Positions 26,913 through 36,109 are shown, counted from the stretch's first letter. The stretch: DNA of 64,000 nucleotides from JAENVT01 sp963805445 (GCA_963805445.1 CAWDUI010000011.1:1-64000); one strand, 5' to 3'. Notes: a model not told the origin generated them from the letters alone. Numbers and translations: made by a program.

Positions 26913-28030
26913 AGCACCTCCTCGTCACCAACGACTTCCCGCCCAAGATCGGGGGCATCCAGTCGCTGTTGTGGGAGTGGTGGCGCCGGTTGCCACCGCA
27001 GTCGTTCGCTGTCTTGACGAGCCCGTACGACGGCGCTGCCGCCTTCGACGCGGCACAGCCCTTCCACATCGAACGCACACGCGAGCCGGTGCTGTTGCCG
27101 CACCCGTGGATGGTGTCGCACATCAACGAGATGGCGAAGCGGGTCGGGGCCGATCTCGTGGTGCTCGATCCTGCGCTGCCACTCGGCCTCGTCGGGCCAT
27201 CGCTGCACCTGCCCTACGACGTGGTGTTGCATGGCGCCGAGGTCACCGTTCCTGGCCGGTTGCCGGGCACCAAGCAGTCGCTGGCCTATGTGCTGCGTGG
27301 CGCCAGGCACATCGTCGCAGCAGGAAGCTACCCGGCACGTGAGGCCGAGCGCGCCGCGGGTCGCAGCCTGCCGATCACCATCGTTCCGCCGGGAGTCGAC
27401 ACTGCGCGGTTCCGGCCCCTGACCGATGACGAGCGAGCGCTCGCCAGAGCGAGATTCGGCATGCCGGTGGAGGCCGAGGTGATCGTCGGCATCAGCCGAC
27501 TCGTCCCACGGAAGGGCTTCGACACGGCGATTCGGGCTGCAGCGATCCTGCGACCATCGCGCCCCGACCTCGTCCTGGCGATCTCCGGCGGTGGGCGCGA
27601 CGAGCAACGGCTGCGCAAGCTGGCCGGCGAACTCGGCGCGCCGGTGCGATTCCTCGGTCGCGTCGGCAACGACGACCTTCCTGCGTTGTATGGCTGCGCC
27701 GATGTGTACACGATGCTGTGTCGCAACCGCTGGGGTGGTCTCGAACAGGAAGGGTTCGGCATCGTGTTCCTGGAGGCCGCCGCATGCGAGGTGCCACAGG
27801 TCGCGGGCGACTCGGGCGGTGCCGAAGATGCCGTGGTCGACGGCGTGACCGGCGTGATGATCCGGCACGCGGACGACGCCCGCGAGGTGGCACGCGCCTT
27901 CGAGAGGCTGCTCGACGACCCCGACTTGCGGGCCAGGATGGGACGTGCCGGCAGGCTTCGGGCGGTCGAGGAGTTTTCGTACGAAGGGCTCGCCGAGCGG
28001 CTGGGCATGGCCCTGAAGGCCCTGCCATGA
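26909..28030 (+). CDS. GT4 glycosyltransferase, PimB'-like mannosyltransferase
   Basis: This intact 373-residue GT-B enzyme begins MKHLLVTNDFPPKIGGIQSL, the typical opening of PimB' (Rv2188c). It has ITIVPPGVDTARFRP, the donor-site text VGISRLVPRKGFDTAIRAA, and the GT4 EX7E motif in EQEGFGIVFLEAAACEVPQV. PimB' adds the second mannose to phosphatidylinositol monomannoside at the inner face of the membrane. Three genes down is an SRPBCC gene, as near Rv2188c (Rv2185c), which supports the assignment. The exact acceptor in this organism is unknown. ATGA overlap with queG means they are co-translated. Confidence 0.85.
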   Translation: MKHLLVTNDFPPKIGGIQSLLWEWWRRLPPQSFAVLTSPYDGAAAFDAAQPFHIERTREPVLLPHPWMVSHINEMAKRVGADLVVLDPALPLGLVGPSLHLPYDVVLHGAEVTVPGRLPGTKQSLAYVLRGARHIVAAGSYPAREAERAAGRSLPITIVPPGVDTARFRPLTDDERALARARFGMPVEAEVIVGISRLVPRKGFDTAIRAAAILRPSRPDLVLAISGGGRDEQRLRKLAGELGAPVRFLGRVGNDDLPALYGCADVYTMLCRNRWGGLEQEGFGIVFLEAAACEVPQVAGDSGGAEDAVVDGVTGVMIRHADDAREVARAFERLLDDPDLRARMGRAGRLRAVEEFSYEGLAERLGMALKALP

Positions 28031-28058
28031 TGGCCATCGAGATGAGGGCTCGGAGCCG

Positions 28059-28556
28059 ATGAACGATCACACCACAGCACCGGGAGCGCGAGTCGTACGA
28101 CTCGATCTGGCCGGGACAGCGGTGTTCCTCGCGGCGCTCGCCGTGGCGGTGCCATTGCGAACGCACCGTTTTGCTCAGTTCCTGATCGGAGGCGTCTCGA
28201 TGGCTCTTTTCGCTGTCGGTGTCGTCACCACCTTGTGGGCGTACACGCGGGCGTTGGACCGCTCACGCGTGGAGGAAGTCGGTGTCGCCAACCTCTACCT
28301 GCTCACCGGCGGCACCGCCCCGAAGGTGGTCGGTCGAACGATGTCGCTGTCACTCGCCGTGCAGGTCCTGGCGGCGATCAGCGGGGCCTGGATCGGTGTG
28401 GTCGGGCTCGACAAAGGCCAGCTCAATGCACTCGCGTTCGGGGTCCTGGTGCCGATGTTCGGTGTCGGCATGAACGGCATGTGGGCTGCGCAGCATGGTT
28501 CCTACGGTCATCGAGTGGGCCGAACGGTGTCACCGAGAGATCACGAGATCGACTAG
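28059..28556 (+). CDS. Hypothetical four-helix membrane protein
   Basis: This 165-residue protein has four hydrophobic segments: LAGTAVFLAALAVAVPL, FLIGGVSMALFAVGVVTTLW, LSLAVQVLAAISGAWIGVV and ALAFGVLVPMFGVGMNGMW. The N-terminus MNDHTTAPGARVVRLDLA is soluble. It lies between the PimB'-like and SRPBCC genes and is probably co-transcribed with both. A small membrane protein at this place is also found in other actinobacteria. The role is unknown. Confidence 0.75.
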   Translation: MNDHTTAPGARVVRLDLAGTAVFLAALAVAVPLRTHRFAQFLIGGVSMALFAVGVVTTLWAYTRALDRSRVEEVGVANLYLLTGGTAPKVVGRTMSLSLAVQVLAAISGAWIGVVGLDKGQLNALAFGVLVPMFGVGMNGMWAAQHGSYGHRVGRTVSPRDHEID

Positions 28557-28565
28557 AACAGAGCA

Positions 28566-29000
28566 ATGGCTGAAACGGCGTCCCAGACCACCACGATTGC
28601 GGCCCCACCAGATCGCGTGTGGGCGATCGCGACCGATCTCGAGCACTACCCGGAGTGGGCGAAAGACGTGAAGGATGTCGTCATCAGGGCGCGCGACGAG
28701 CAGGGTCGCCCGACCGAGGTCGAGTTCCGGGCGTCAGCGCTGGGGCGCAGCACGCATTACACCTTGAGCTACGACTACAGCGATGCGCCGGCAGTGCTGG
28801 CCTGGAGCATGTTCCGCGGCGACATCATGCGCACCATCGATGGGGCATACCACTTCTCGCCGACGACCGATGGGGGTACGGAGGTGCGGTACGACCTGAT
28901 CATCGACCTCGTCGTGCCGTTGCCCGGCTTCGTGAAGCGCCGCGCCGAGGTACGCATCCTCAACACCGTCCGCGAGCTCAAGGTTCGCGCCGAATCGTGA
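28566..29000 (+). CDS. SRPBCC (START-like) family protein
   Basis: This 144-residue protein fits the Bet v1-like helix-grip fold. TTTIAAPPDRVWAIATDLEH and YPEWAKDVKDVVIRARDE are the standard opening of the polyketide cyclase/START group. MFRGDIMRTIDGAYHFSP and RRAEVRILNTVRELKVRAES follow, the last being the long C-terminal helix. The fold makes a hydrophobic ligand cavity. Rv2185c, the likely mycobacterial relative, has no proven ligand. A lipid-binding role beside a PIM mannosyltransferase is plausible inference. The TGA overlaps the GTG of the glucokinase. Confidence 0.88.
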   Translation: MAETASQTTTIAAPPDRVWAIATDLEHYPEWAKDVKDVVIRARDEQGRPTEVEFRASALGRSTHYTLSYDYSDAPAVLAWSMFRGDIMRTIDGAYHFSPTTDGGTEVRYDLIIDLVVPLPGFVKRRAEVRILNTVRELKVRAES

Positions 29001-29926
29001 GCCGTCGCCGGATCGGCATCGACGTCGGGGGCACCAAGTGTCTGGGAGTCGTGCTCGGCGAGAACGGTGAAGTCATCGAAGAACAACGCCGACCGACGCC
29101 ACCCGGCACGGAGGCCTTCGTCGACACGCTCGCCGAACTGGCCGGCGCGCTCGGGGTGACCGACTCGCTCGGAATCGGGGTTCCCGGCATGGTGACTCGA
29201 TCGGGTGTGATCAAGGCCTCGCCCAATCTCATCGACATCACCGACTTCGAGGTCGGGCGCATGCTGTCCGAACGACTCGGATTCCGGGTCGAGGTCGGCA
29301 ACGACGCCACGTGCGCGGCGGCCGCCGAGTGGCAGGTCGGGGTGGCCAAGGGTGCCACCGACATGGTCATGGTCACCTTGGGCACCGGCATCGGCGGGGG
29401 AGTGATCGCCGGCGGATGCTTGATCCGCGGCGCCAACGGGTTCACCGGCGAGATCGGGCACATGGTGGTCGATCCCGACGGTCTACCCTGCCCGTGCGGG
29501 AGGCGCGGATGCTGGGAGCGCTACGCGTCGGGGAGTGGCTTGGCCCGGCTGGCCCGCGAGGCGGCCATCGGCAAACGCCTCCGTCGGGTGCTGCAGTTGG
29601 CGGGCGGCGATCCGTTCAACGTGCGCGGCGAGAACGTGCAGGCCGCGGCGCGGGAGGGCGACGCCGAAGCGCTCGGTGTCATCGATCTGTTCGGCTACTG
29701 GGTGGCGCTCGGCCTCAACAACCTCACCAACCTCCTCGATCCGCAGATGTTCGTGCTGGGTGGTGGGCTGGCGGCCTCCGGCGATCTCTACCTCGGCCCG
29801 ATCCAGAAGTGGTTCACCGAGTTGCTGTATGCACCCGACCTGCGACCGCACCCGCTGCTGGTGTTCGCCTCTCTGGGCGAGCGCGCCGGGGCAGTCGGCG
29901 CAGCGCTGATGACCGAGCTGCACTGA
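28997..29926 (+). CDS. ROK-family glucokinase
   Basis: This intact 309-residue protein has the ATP phosphate-1 motif IGIDVGGTKCLGVVL, VEVGNDATCAAAAEW with the catalytic Asp, LGTGIGGGVIAGG, GEIGHMVVDPDG and the zinc-binding CPCGRRGCWERYASG of ROK proteins. Bacterial ROK glucokinases phosphorylate glucose at O6 for glycolysis. It lacks an N-terminal DNA-binding domain, so it is an enzyme and not a repressor. It is last in the operon that starts at queG, and the divergently organised lacI gene follows tail to tail, 6 nt away. Confidence 0.92.
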   Translation: MSRRRIGIDVGGTKCLGVVLGENGEVIEEQRRPTPPGTEAFVDTLAELAGALGVTDSLGIGVPGMVTRSGVIKASPNLIDITDFEVGRMLSERLGFRVEVGNDATCAAAAEWQVGVAKGATDMVMVTLGTGIGGGVIAGGCLIRGANGFTGEIGHMVVDPDGLPCPCGRRGCWERYASGSGLARLAREAAIGKRLRRVLQLAGGDPFNVRGENVQAAAREGDAEALGVIDLFGYWVALGLNNLTNLLDPQMFVLGGGLAASGDLYLGPIQKWFTELLYAPDLRPHPLLVFASLGERAGAVGAALMTELH

Positions 29927-29932
29927 CCCCGA

Positions 29933-30958
29933 TCAGTCGCGCGTCCTGCCCGTCGTGCGCCGGACGACCAAGCTCGGCGACATCACGATGACGGACAGCT
30001 CGCCGTGATCGTTCATCGTGTTGATCAGCATGGCTGCGGCAGCGTCGCCCATCTCGCGTCGCGGCTGATCGATGGTGGTCAGTCCGATGTGGTTCAACGC
30101 GGCGAGCGAGGTGTTGTCGAACCCGACCACCGCGATGTCGTCGGGTACCACCAGCCCGGCGCGCTCGACCACGTCGATCGCGCCGACCGCGGACAGATCG
30201 TTGGCGGTGAAGATGGCCGTCGGCAACATCGCGGCACGCAACAAACGCTCTGCGCCGTGGGCTCCGGCTTCCTCGGTGAAGTCACCGCTGATGACCTGTG
30301 CGGAGTCCGCCAGTCCCAACATGCGCATCGTGCGGAGATAGCCCGTCCGTCGCGGAGCCGCGCCGGCGCCTTTGCCGCCATCGATGTGGGCGATCCGCCG
30401 ATGCCCGAGTTCGTACAGGTGCTCGACCGCCATCCGTGCCCCGTCGGCGTCGTCGGTTGTCACCGAGCCGATCCCGAGCTTGTTGAACGTCCGACCCACC
30501 GAGACGAGCGGCACCTCGTCGCCCACGGCATCGAGCCGGGCTGCAGGTAGACGGCAGCCGGCGACGATGATGCCATCGACGCGCGAGGCCAGGAACGTGT
30601 CGAGTGCCCGCGACTCGAGCCGGGGGCTGCGTCGACCGCTGGCCAGGATGAGCTGGTAACCGTGGCGTTCGGCCGAGGCGTGGATGCCGTCGGTGACCTC
30701 GGCGAACCACGGGTTGTGCAGATCGTTGAGCAACACGCCGATCGTCATCGTCTTCCGCGATGCCAGGTTGCGGGCCATCAGGTTCGGTCGGTATCCGAGC
30801 TTGGTCGCCGCGTCGGACACTCGCTTTCGCGATTCGGTGCTGACGCGTGGCGAGTCGCGCATCACCAACGACACCAAGGCGCGTGAAACGCCGGCGATCT
30901 GGGCCACGTCCTCCAGTGTCGGGGCATGGTTTCGTCGTGTGTTCGACACCGCGGCCAA
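29933..30958 (-). CDS. LacI-family repressor of the inositol operon
   Basis: This 341-residue protein has a typical LacI hinge-helix headpiece: PTLEDVAQIAGVSRALVSLV with RVSTESRKRVSDAATKLGYR. The periplasmic-binding-like sensor domain follows, with TIGVLLNDLHNPWFAEVTDG, RVDGIIVAGCRLP and DIAVVGFDNTSLAALNHIGL. TTG at 30958 is the first start; GTG at 30949 is a good alternative. The gene is divergent from iolE. The only strong palindrome in the 68-nt gap sits on the iolE promoter, so repression lifted by an inositol-derived ligand is the natural model. The frame is intact. Confidence 0.92.
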   Translation of the reverse strand: MAAVSNTRRNHAPTLEDVAQIAGVSRALVSLVMRDSPRVSTESRKRVSDAATKLGYRPNLMARNLASRKTMTIGVLLNDLHNPWFAEVTDGIHASAERHGYQLILASGRRSPRLESRALDTFLASRVDGIIVAGCRLPAARLDAVGDEVPLVSVGRTFNKLGIGSVTTDDADGARMAVEHLYELGHRRIAHIDGGKGAGAAPRRTGYLRTMRMLGLADSAQVISGDFTEEAGAHGAERLLRAAMLPTAIFTANDLSAVGAIDVVERAGLVVPDDIAVVGFDNTSLAALNHIGLTTIDQPRREMGDAAAAMLINTMNDHGELSVIVMSPSLVVRRTTGRTRD

Positions 30959-30968
30959 CCTAGTTCAC

Positions 30969-30996
30969 TTGACACCGCCGCTGAGACGTCTACAGT
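30969..30996 (+). promoter_or_regulatory. Sigma-70-type promoter of the iol operon
   Basis: TTGACA (30969-30974) matches the -35 consensus perfectly. TACAGT (30991-30996) is a fair -10, with a 16-nt spacer. Transcription would start near 31003, inside the LacI-type operator, with a short leader before the iolE ATG at 31027. AGGGG at 31016-31020 is the probable ribosome-binding site. Confidence 0.7.
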
Positions 30997-31012
30997 TGGA
31001 GCGCTCTAACTG
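30993..31012. promoter_or_regulatory. LacI-type operator at the iolE promoter
   Basis: This 20-bp palindrome has one mismatched pair: CAGTTGGAGC followed by GCTCTAACTG. The centre is the CG dinucleotide typical of LacI-family sites. It overlaps the -10 and start point, so a bound repressor would block initiation. The core GAGCGCTC recurs as TAGAGCGCTCTA inside iolB. Confidence 0.75.
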
Positions 31013-31026
31013 ATCGAGGGGAAAGA

Positions 31027-31902
31027 ATGATCGACCGCATTGCCGCAGCACCGATCTCGTGGGGAATCTGTGAGGTTCCCGGCTGGGGCTTGCAGATGTC
31101 GCCCGAGAGGGTGCTCGGCGAGATGGCGGATCTCGGGATCACCTCGACCGAGCTCGGCGCATTGGGTTGGCTGCCCGACGACACCGCCACGTTGCGATCG
31201 TTGCTCGATCGGTACGGCATGTCGATCCTCGGGGGCTTCGTCCCGCTGGTCTTGCACCACGGCACCAGCCATCCCGGTTCGCTCGAGGCCGCCCACGCTG
31301 CGGCCGCCACGCTGTCGGGTGCCGGGGGCACGTACTTCGTCGCCGCGGTGATCTCCAGCATGGAGTCGTGGGATCGCCCGACGCTCGACGCGAGCGAATG
31401 GTCAGCGCTGTTCGAGGGGCTGGTCGAGACCGAGAAGGTGTGCGCCCAGTACGGCCTCACCCAGGTCGTGCATCCACACGTCAACACCCTGATCGAAACG
31501 GCCGACGAGTTCGAGCGCTTCTTGAACAACTCCTCCTCGTTGTTCTGCCTCGACACGGGTCACCTCTTCATCGGCGATGCCGACGACGTTGCGATTGCCG
31601 AGCAGCACGGCGACCGTGTCGGCCTGGTCCACATCAAAGATGTCGACCGGTCGATCTCGGCGCGATTCCGCGCCGGAGAGTTCGATTGGATGGGCGCGAT
31701 CCAGCACGGTCTGTTCCCGTCAGCGGGTTCCGGCGATGCTCCGATCGCTGCTACGGTGCGGACGCTCGAACAGTCCGGTTACACCGGCTGGTACGTATTG
31801 GAACAAGATGTTGCACTGGCCGACGGCGAACCGCCTCTCGGCCAGGGTCCGGTGCACGGTGTTCGCCAGAGCATCGAGTACCTGAAGTCGCTGGCTGGGT
31901 AA
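31027..31902 (+). CDS. iolE: Inosose dehydratase-like TIM-barrel protein
   Basis: This 291-residue protein starts MIDRIAAAPISWGICEVPGW, the IolE/MocC N-terminus. It has VVHPHVNTLIETADEFERF, LCLDTGHLFIGDADDVAIAE-type text with metal-binding Asp and His, GLVHIKDVD, and a Glu in WYVLEQDV that completes the metal site of xylose isomerase-like barrels. IolE removes water from 2-keto-myo-inositol (scyllo-inosose) to give 3D-trihydroxycyclohexane-1,2-dione, the substrate of IolD further down. It is the first gene of the operon, directly after the repressed promoter. Confidence 0.88.
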   Translation: MIDRIAAAPISWGICEVPGWGLQMSPERVLGEMADLGITSTELGALGWLPDDTATLRSLLDRYGMSILGGFVPLVLHHGTSHPGSLEAAHAAAATLSGAGGTYFVAAVISSMESWDRPTLDASEWSALFEGLVETEKVCAQYGLTQVVHPHVNTLIETADEFERFLNNSSSLFCLDTGHLFIGDADDVAIAEQHGDRVGLVHIKDVDRSISARFRAGEFDWMGAIQHGLFPSAGSGDAPIAATVRTLEQSGYTGWYVLEQDVALADGEPPLGQGPVHGVRQSIEYLKSLAG

Positions 31903-31970
31903 TCCGGGCAGTGGAATCAACCGGTTTTTCCGGTGCACACCATCACTCCTAGAGGGGGAAAGAAGAACAC

Positions 31971-33041
31971 ATGAAGAAGACCCGTTACGTCTTCGCATCG
32001 CTTGCAGCACTCGCCTTGGTGGCGACTGCCTGCGGCAGCGACAAAAACACAACGAGCACAGCCGCTCCTGGCACCAACGCTTCGGCAACCAGTGCTGCTA
32101 CGGGAGACACCGCGTCCGGCGACACCGCCGCACCGGTCGACACGGCTTCTGCCGACACCGTCGATGTGACCTCCGGTCAAGACATCACGATTGCGGTCAT
32201 CACCCACGGTGATGGTGGCGTGTTCTGGTCCGTGTTCCAGAAGGGCGCAGAAGACGCCGGGAAGACGCTCGGCATCACGGTGAAGTATCAGGGCTCGAAC
32301 AACACCGGTACCGACCAGGCAGCCATGATCAACCAGGCAGTCGCCGACGGCGTCGATGGTCTTGCCGTATCGCTCGCCGACCCCAGTGCCGTCAAGGACG
32401 CCGTGAAGGGCGCCGTCGATGCCGGTATCCCGCTGGTCACGACCAACTCGGGTTCGGACCTGTACAAGGAGTTCGGTGCGTTCACCCACATCGGCCAGGA
32501 CGAGTTCACGGCCGGTGCCGGTGCAGGCGAGAAGTTCAACGAGGCCGGCGCCAAGGTGCTGCTCTGCGCCAAGCAGGAGCAGACCAACACCGGTCTCGAC
32601 GCACGCTGCGATGGTGCCAAGAGCACCTTCAAGGGCACGTTCCTGACGCCGATCACGACCTCGGGTGATGCCTCTGGCAAGCAGCAGGCCGACATGAAGG
32701 CTGCAATCGACAGCGATCCCTCGATCGACGCCGTGTTCGGCGTCGGCCCGGTCATCGCCCACGACGCAGCAGCAGCGGTGAAGGAACTGGGCCGCACCGT
32801 CACCGTCGGTGGCGTCGACCTGTCGCCTGACCTGCTGAAGGACATCGCCGCCGGCGACGTGCTGTTCACCATCGACCAGCAGCAGTACCTGCAGGGCTAC
32901 ATCTCGGTGGTCGCGTTGTACCTCAACGTCACCAACCAGAACACCCTGGGCGGCGGCCTGCCGATCAACACCGGTCCTGGCTTCGTCACCAAGGACAACG
33001 CCGACAAGGTTGCCGAGCTCGTCGACGCCGGTACCCGCTAG
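31971..33041 (+). CDS. Sugar/inositol ABC transporter substrate-binding lipoprotein
   Basis: This 356-residue protein has the lipoprotein signal MKKTRYVFASLAALALVATA, then Cys as the lipid anchor. A Thr/Ala/Asp-rich linker and a periplasmic-binding type 1 domain follow: ITIAVITHGDGGVFWSVFQK, VDGLAVSLADPSAVKDAV, GIPLVTTNSGSDLY and HIGQDEFTAGAGAGEKF. The RbsB-like group binds ribose, inositol and related sugars, and the iol context makes inositol most likely. A GAGGGGG site precedes the ATG. A small stem with a T-rich loop (31920-31934) lies in the leader. Two large hairpins follow the gene, probably so that binding protein is made in excess over the membrane parts. Confidence 0.92.
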   Translation: MKKTRYVFASLAALALVATACGSDKNTTSTAAPGTNASATSAATGDTASGDTAAPVDTASADTVDVTSGQDITIAVITHGDGGVFWSVFQKGAEDAGKTLGITVKYQGSNNTGTDQAAMINQAVADGVDGLAVSLADPSAVKDAVKGAVDAGIPLVTTNSGSDLYKEFGAFTHIGQDEFTAGAGAGEKFNEAGAKVLLCAKQEQTNTGLDARCDGAKSTFKGTFLTPITTSGDASGKQQADMKAAIDSDPSIDAVFGVGPVIAHDAAAAVKELGRTVTVGGVDLSPDLLKDIAAGDVLFTIDQQQYLQGYISVVALYLNVTNQNTLGGGLPINTGPGFVTKDNADKVAELVDAGTR

Positions 33042-33063
33042 GACAGACAGCAATTTGATAGAG

Positions 33064-33091
33064 GTGGCGGGCGCCGTGAGGCGCCCGCCAC
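33064..33091 (+). terminator. Perfect 12-bp GC hairpin after the binding-protein gene
   Basis: GTGGCGGGCGCC (33064-33075) pairs perfectly with GGCGCCCGCCAC (33080-33091) around a GTGA tetraloop. No T-run follows. This is the strongest stem I noticed in the window and probably stabilises the upstream mRNA or stops part of transcription. Confidence 0.8.
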
Positions 33092-33096
33092 ACCTC

Positions 33097-33135
33097 ACGC
33101 CGATCGAAGTGACACGCGTCTACTTCGGTCGGCGT
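33097..33135 (+). promoter_or_regulatory. Second long hairpin before the permease gene
   Basis: ACGCCGATCGAAGT (33097-33110) pairs with ACTTCGGTCGGCGT (33122-33135) over 14 bp with a single G-U type mismatch, around an 11-nt loop. It begins 5 nt after the first hairpin and lies 53 nt before the permease ATG. A tandem attenuator or processing signal is likely. Confidence 0.7.
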
Positions 33136-33188
33136 CTCTACATCGCATAGCTTTACGAAGACGCAACGCTTGAGTGCCAGGGGGGCCC

Positions 33189-35308
33189 ATGACCGCGACA
33201 GACGTAGACAGTCAGCGACGAGCCGGTTGCAGAGCCACCGCCAGTTCCGCTCGACGAACGAATCTCTCACCGGGGCCCGATGCGCCGGTGGCTCATCTCA
33301 CCCGAGATCGGCGCCCTGATCGGTGCGGTCATCGTCTGGACGTTCTTCTGGGGGAACGGCCAGACCTTCGGTGAGGCCGACACGACGCTCAACTGGCTCG
33401 ACGTCGCCGCCCCGACCGGCATCATGGCCGCAGCCGTTGCGCTGCTGATGATCGGCGGAGAGTTCGACCTGTCGTCGGGCGTCATGACCGGCGCGACCGC
33501 CATTCAGATCGGCCTGGTGTCGCGCTTCTTCATGGGCAGCGGCATCAACATCGGGTGGGCCATCGGCTCCGCATTTCTGGCGGCCGCAGCGGTGGGCTGG
33601 TTCAACGGATTCATGGTCAACAGGACCGGACTGCCCAGCTTCATCGTCACGCTCGCGTCGTTCTTCACGCTGCGCGGCGTGATGTTGGTGATCTCCAAAC
33701 GCCTGGTCGGCAAGGTTCAGGTCGACAAGATCACCGAGCAGAAGGGGGCCAAGTTCTTCAAGGACTGGATCGCCCACGAGTGGAGGTTCACCGAGTTCAG
33801 CGGGCGCGACAAGCTGTTCCTCGGCCTGGTCTTCGTCGGGAGTGCGGCGTTCATCTACGGCCTGCTCGAGCAATCGTTCATCCGCCGAGCAGCGATCAAC
33901 CCCACGGGGCTCGGTATCACGGTGGTCGGAATCGCCGCCGCTGTGGCCGGTTTCGTGGGCCTCCTGCGCACCGACGGCGTCGGTCAGAACGTGCTCTTCA
34001 CCGCTATGGCGGGCGTGGGAGTCGTACTGGCGATCGTCGGTGCCGGGCTGACCCGGTGGAAGGGTCGACGACACCACAGCGGGATCCGAATCGTTGCCTC
34101 CTGCGGCTTCTCGTCGCCTGGTCCTCGGCCTCGGGTTGATCGTCTTGGCCTGTCTCACGCCGATCCCCTTCGATCGTCACCAGAGCGAAGCCATTCTCAG
34201 TTGGACGGCGGATGGCCTGCGGCCGGTCATCGCCGGAATCGCCGCCATCATCGGGATCGGGATGGCAATTCGTGTGGCGCTCCCGGAACTCCGCGAGCGC
34301 AAGAAGCGTACGGCGGGAGCGTTCGGCAAGCTGGGCATGTTCGCGCTGTATTCCGGCGGCCTGGTGATGTCGATGGTGATCTGCTTCTTGCAACTCACCA
34401 CCGTGCAGGCGCTTCGAGCGATCGGCATGTTGTTGCTCAGCGGCGCAGGGCTGACCTATCTGCTGCTGGCTCGTGGCATCGCCGGCAAGACCAACAAGCG
34501 GTGGCAACTGCTCATCGGCCTGCTCGCGCCGCTCGCCGTCGTGGTGCTGGCATTCCTGATCCGAGCGGACTCCGACACCGTGCGATTCCGAACCGGCATG
34601 TTCGGGGCGATGATGATCGGGGCAATGGTCCTCACGGCCAACACGCTGCTCGAGTTCTTCATGGAGAAGCGGGATCACGCCGACGCACACGCCGATCGGC
34701 TGGGCAAGCGCCTGCAGCTCGGCGGGTTCATCCTGGCGTTCGTCGGCCTGATCATCCGTCTGGTGTGGTCGAACCTCACCGCCGAGCACGCCGCCCAGGT
34801 CAAGGCGGCCGGCGGCAGCGTCGGGCAGAACGTGCTGCGTGAGACGGTCGTGTGGTGGCTGATCGTGGCAGCCATCGGTTCGTACGTGCTCGTCAAGACC
34901 CGCTGGGGCAACTGGATCTTCGCAGTTGGTGGCAACAAGGACGCGGCTCGTTCCGTCGGTGTGCCTGCCAACCAGGTCAAGGTCGGCCTGTTCGTCTGTG
35001 TCTCGGTGTGCGGCTGCCTGGCGGGAACGTTGATCGCCTTGCGATACGGCACGGTGCAGGCCAACCAGGGCACCGGCCTCGAGTTCGAGTACATCATTGC
35101 CGCTGTCGTCGGTGGCTGTTTGCTGACCGGAGGTTACGGATCGGTGATCGGTGCCGGGCTCGGCTCGGCCATCATGGCCGTGTCGGTCGTCGGTGTGCAG
35201 ACCACCAAGTGGAACTCCGATGGCCGCTTCGCCTTCCTCGGCGGCGTGCTGCTGCTGGCGGTGCTCGTCAACAACTTCATCCGCAAGAAGGCTCAGGAGG
35301 CACGATGA
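33189..35308 (+). CDS. RbsC-type ABC permease with large internal insertion, two frameshifts
   Basis: The start MTATDVDS shifts near 33212 into SDEPVAEPPPVPLDERISHR and MRRWLISPEIGALIGAVIVW. The family core is split. The N-part contains MIGGEFDLSSGVMTGATA and GLPSFIVTLASFFTLRGVML. The C-part contains WIFAVGGNKDAARSVGVPA and AAVVGGCLLTGGYGSVIGAG. Between them (about residues 170-565) lie roughly 300 residues more than an RbsC-size permease has, holding several additional hydrophobic segments (for example LVFVGSAAFIYGLL, LGLGLIVLACLTPIP, MFALYSGGLVMSMVICFL). A second frame change near 34075 falls inside this insert. The total is about 706 residues. It forms the membrane channel for the inositol importer. 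Confidence 0.85.
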
Positions 35309-36103
35309 CCGTCACCGAGACAGTCGAACCCCAGCACCGAGCATGCGCTGCTCGAGCTGCGCAACATCTGCAAGTACTTCGGCAACGTCACGGCACTCGA
35401 AGACATCACGACCCGGGTCGAGGCCGGCAAGGTCACGTGCGTGCTCGGCGACAACGGTGCGGGCAAGTCGACGTTCATCAAGATCTTGTCGGGCGTGCAT
35501 CAGCCGAGTTCCGGCGAGTACACGATGTACGGCTCGCCCGTGCACTTCACAACACCTCGCGACGCCCGCAACGCAGGCATCGCCGCGGTGTTCCAGGACT
35601 TGGCACTGGCACCGTTGCTGTCGATCTGGCGCAACTTCTTCCTCGGTGTCGAGCCCATGCACGCCGGCATCTTCATGCGGACCTCGTTCATGAAGAAGAC
35701 GGCGAAAGAAGAGATGGCCAAGATGGGCATCGACCTGCGCGACGTCGATCAACCGGTCGGCACGTTGTCGGGTGGCGAGCGCCAGTCCGTCGCAATTGCC
35801 CGTGCCGTGTACTTCGGCGCCCGGGTGCTGATCCTCGACGAGCCGACGTCGGCGCTCGGCGTGAAGCAATCCGGTGTCGTGTTGAAGTACACCCGCGCTG
35901 CCGCCGATCGCGGCCTCGGCGTGATCTTCATCACCCACAACCCGAACCATGCCATTCCCGTCGGCGACCGATTCTTGTTGTTGAACCGTGGCCACAGCCT
36001 GGGCGACTTCGCCAAGGACGAGATCTCCAAGACCGAGCTCACCCAGCTGATGGCCGGCGGGGCGGAGCTGGAGCAACTCGAGCACGAGATCGGTCTCCGC
36101 TGA
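35305..36103 (+). CDS. ABC transporter ATP-binding protein of the inositol importer, one frameshift
   Basis: ATG overlaps the permease stop. The start MTVTETVEP shifts near 35338 into ALLELRNICKYFGNVTALED. Walker A is GDNGAGKSTFIK, the signature is LSGGERQSVAIARA, Walker B is VLILDEPTSALG, and the H-loop is in FITHNPNHAIPVGD. At about 265 residues it has a single nucleotide-binding domain, unlike the double-domain RbsA or MglA, so it must work as a homodimer. It powers uptake with the permease and binding protein upstream. Confidence 0.92.
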
Positions 36104-36109
36104 CCTTCG

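Noticed and set aside
27433..27444. GCGAGCGCTCGC palindrome as a third LacI site
   Set aside because: The outer bases differ from the TA-edged operator, it lies inside an unrelated glycosyltransferase gene, and such GC palindromes are expected by chance here.
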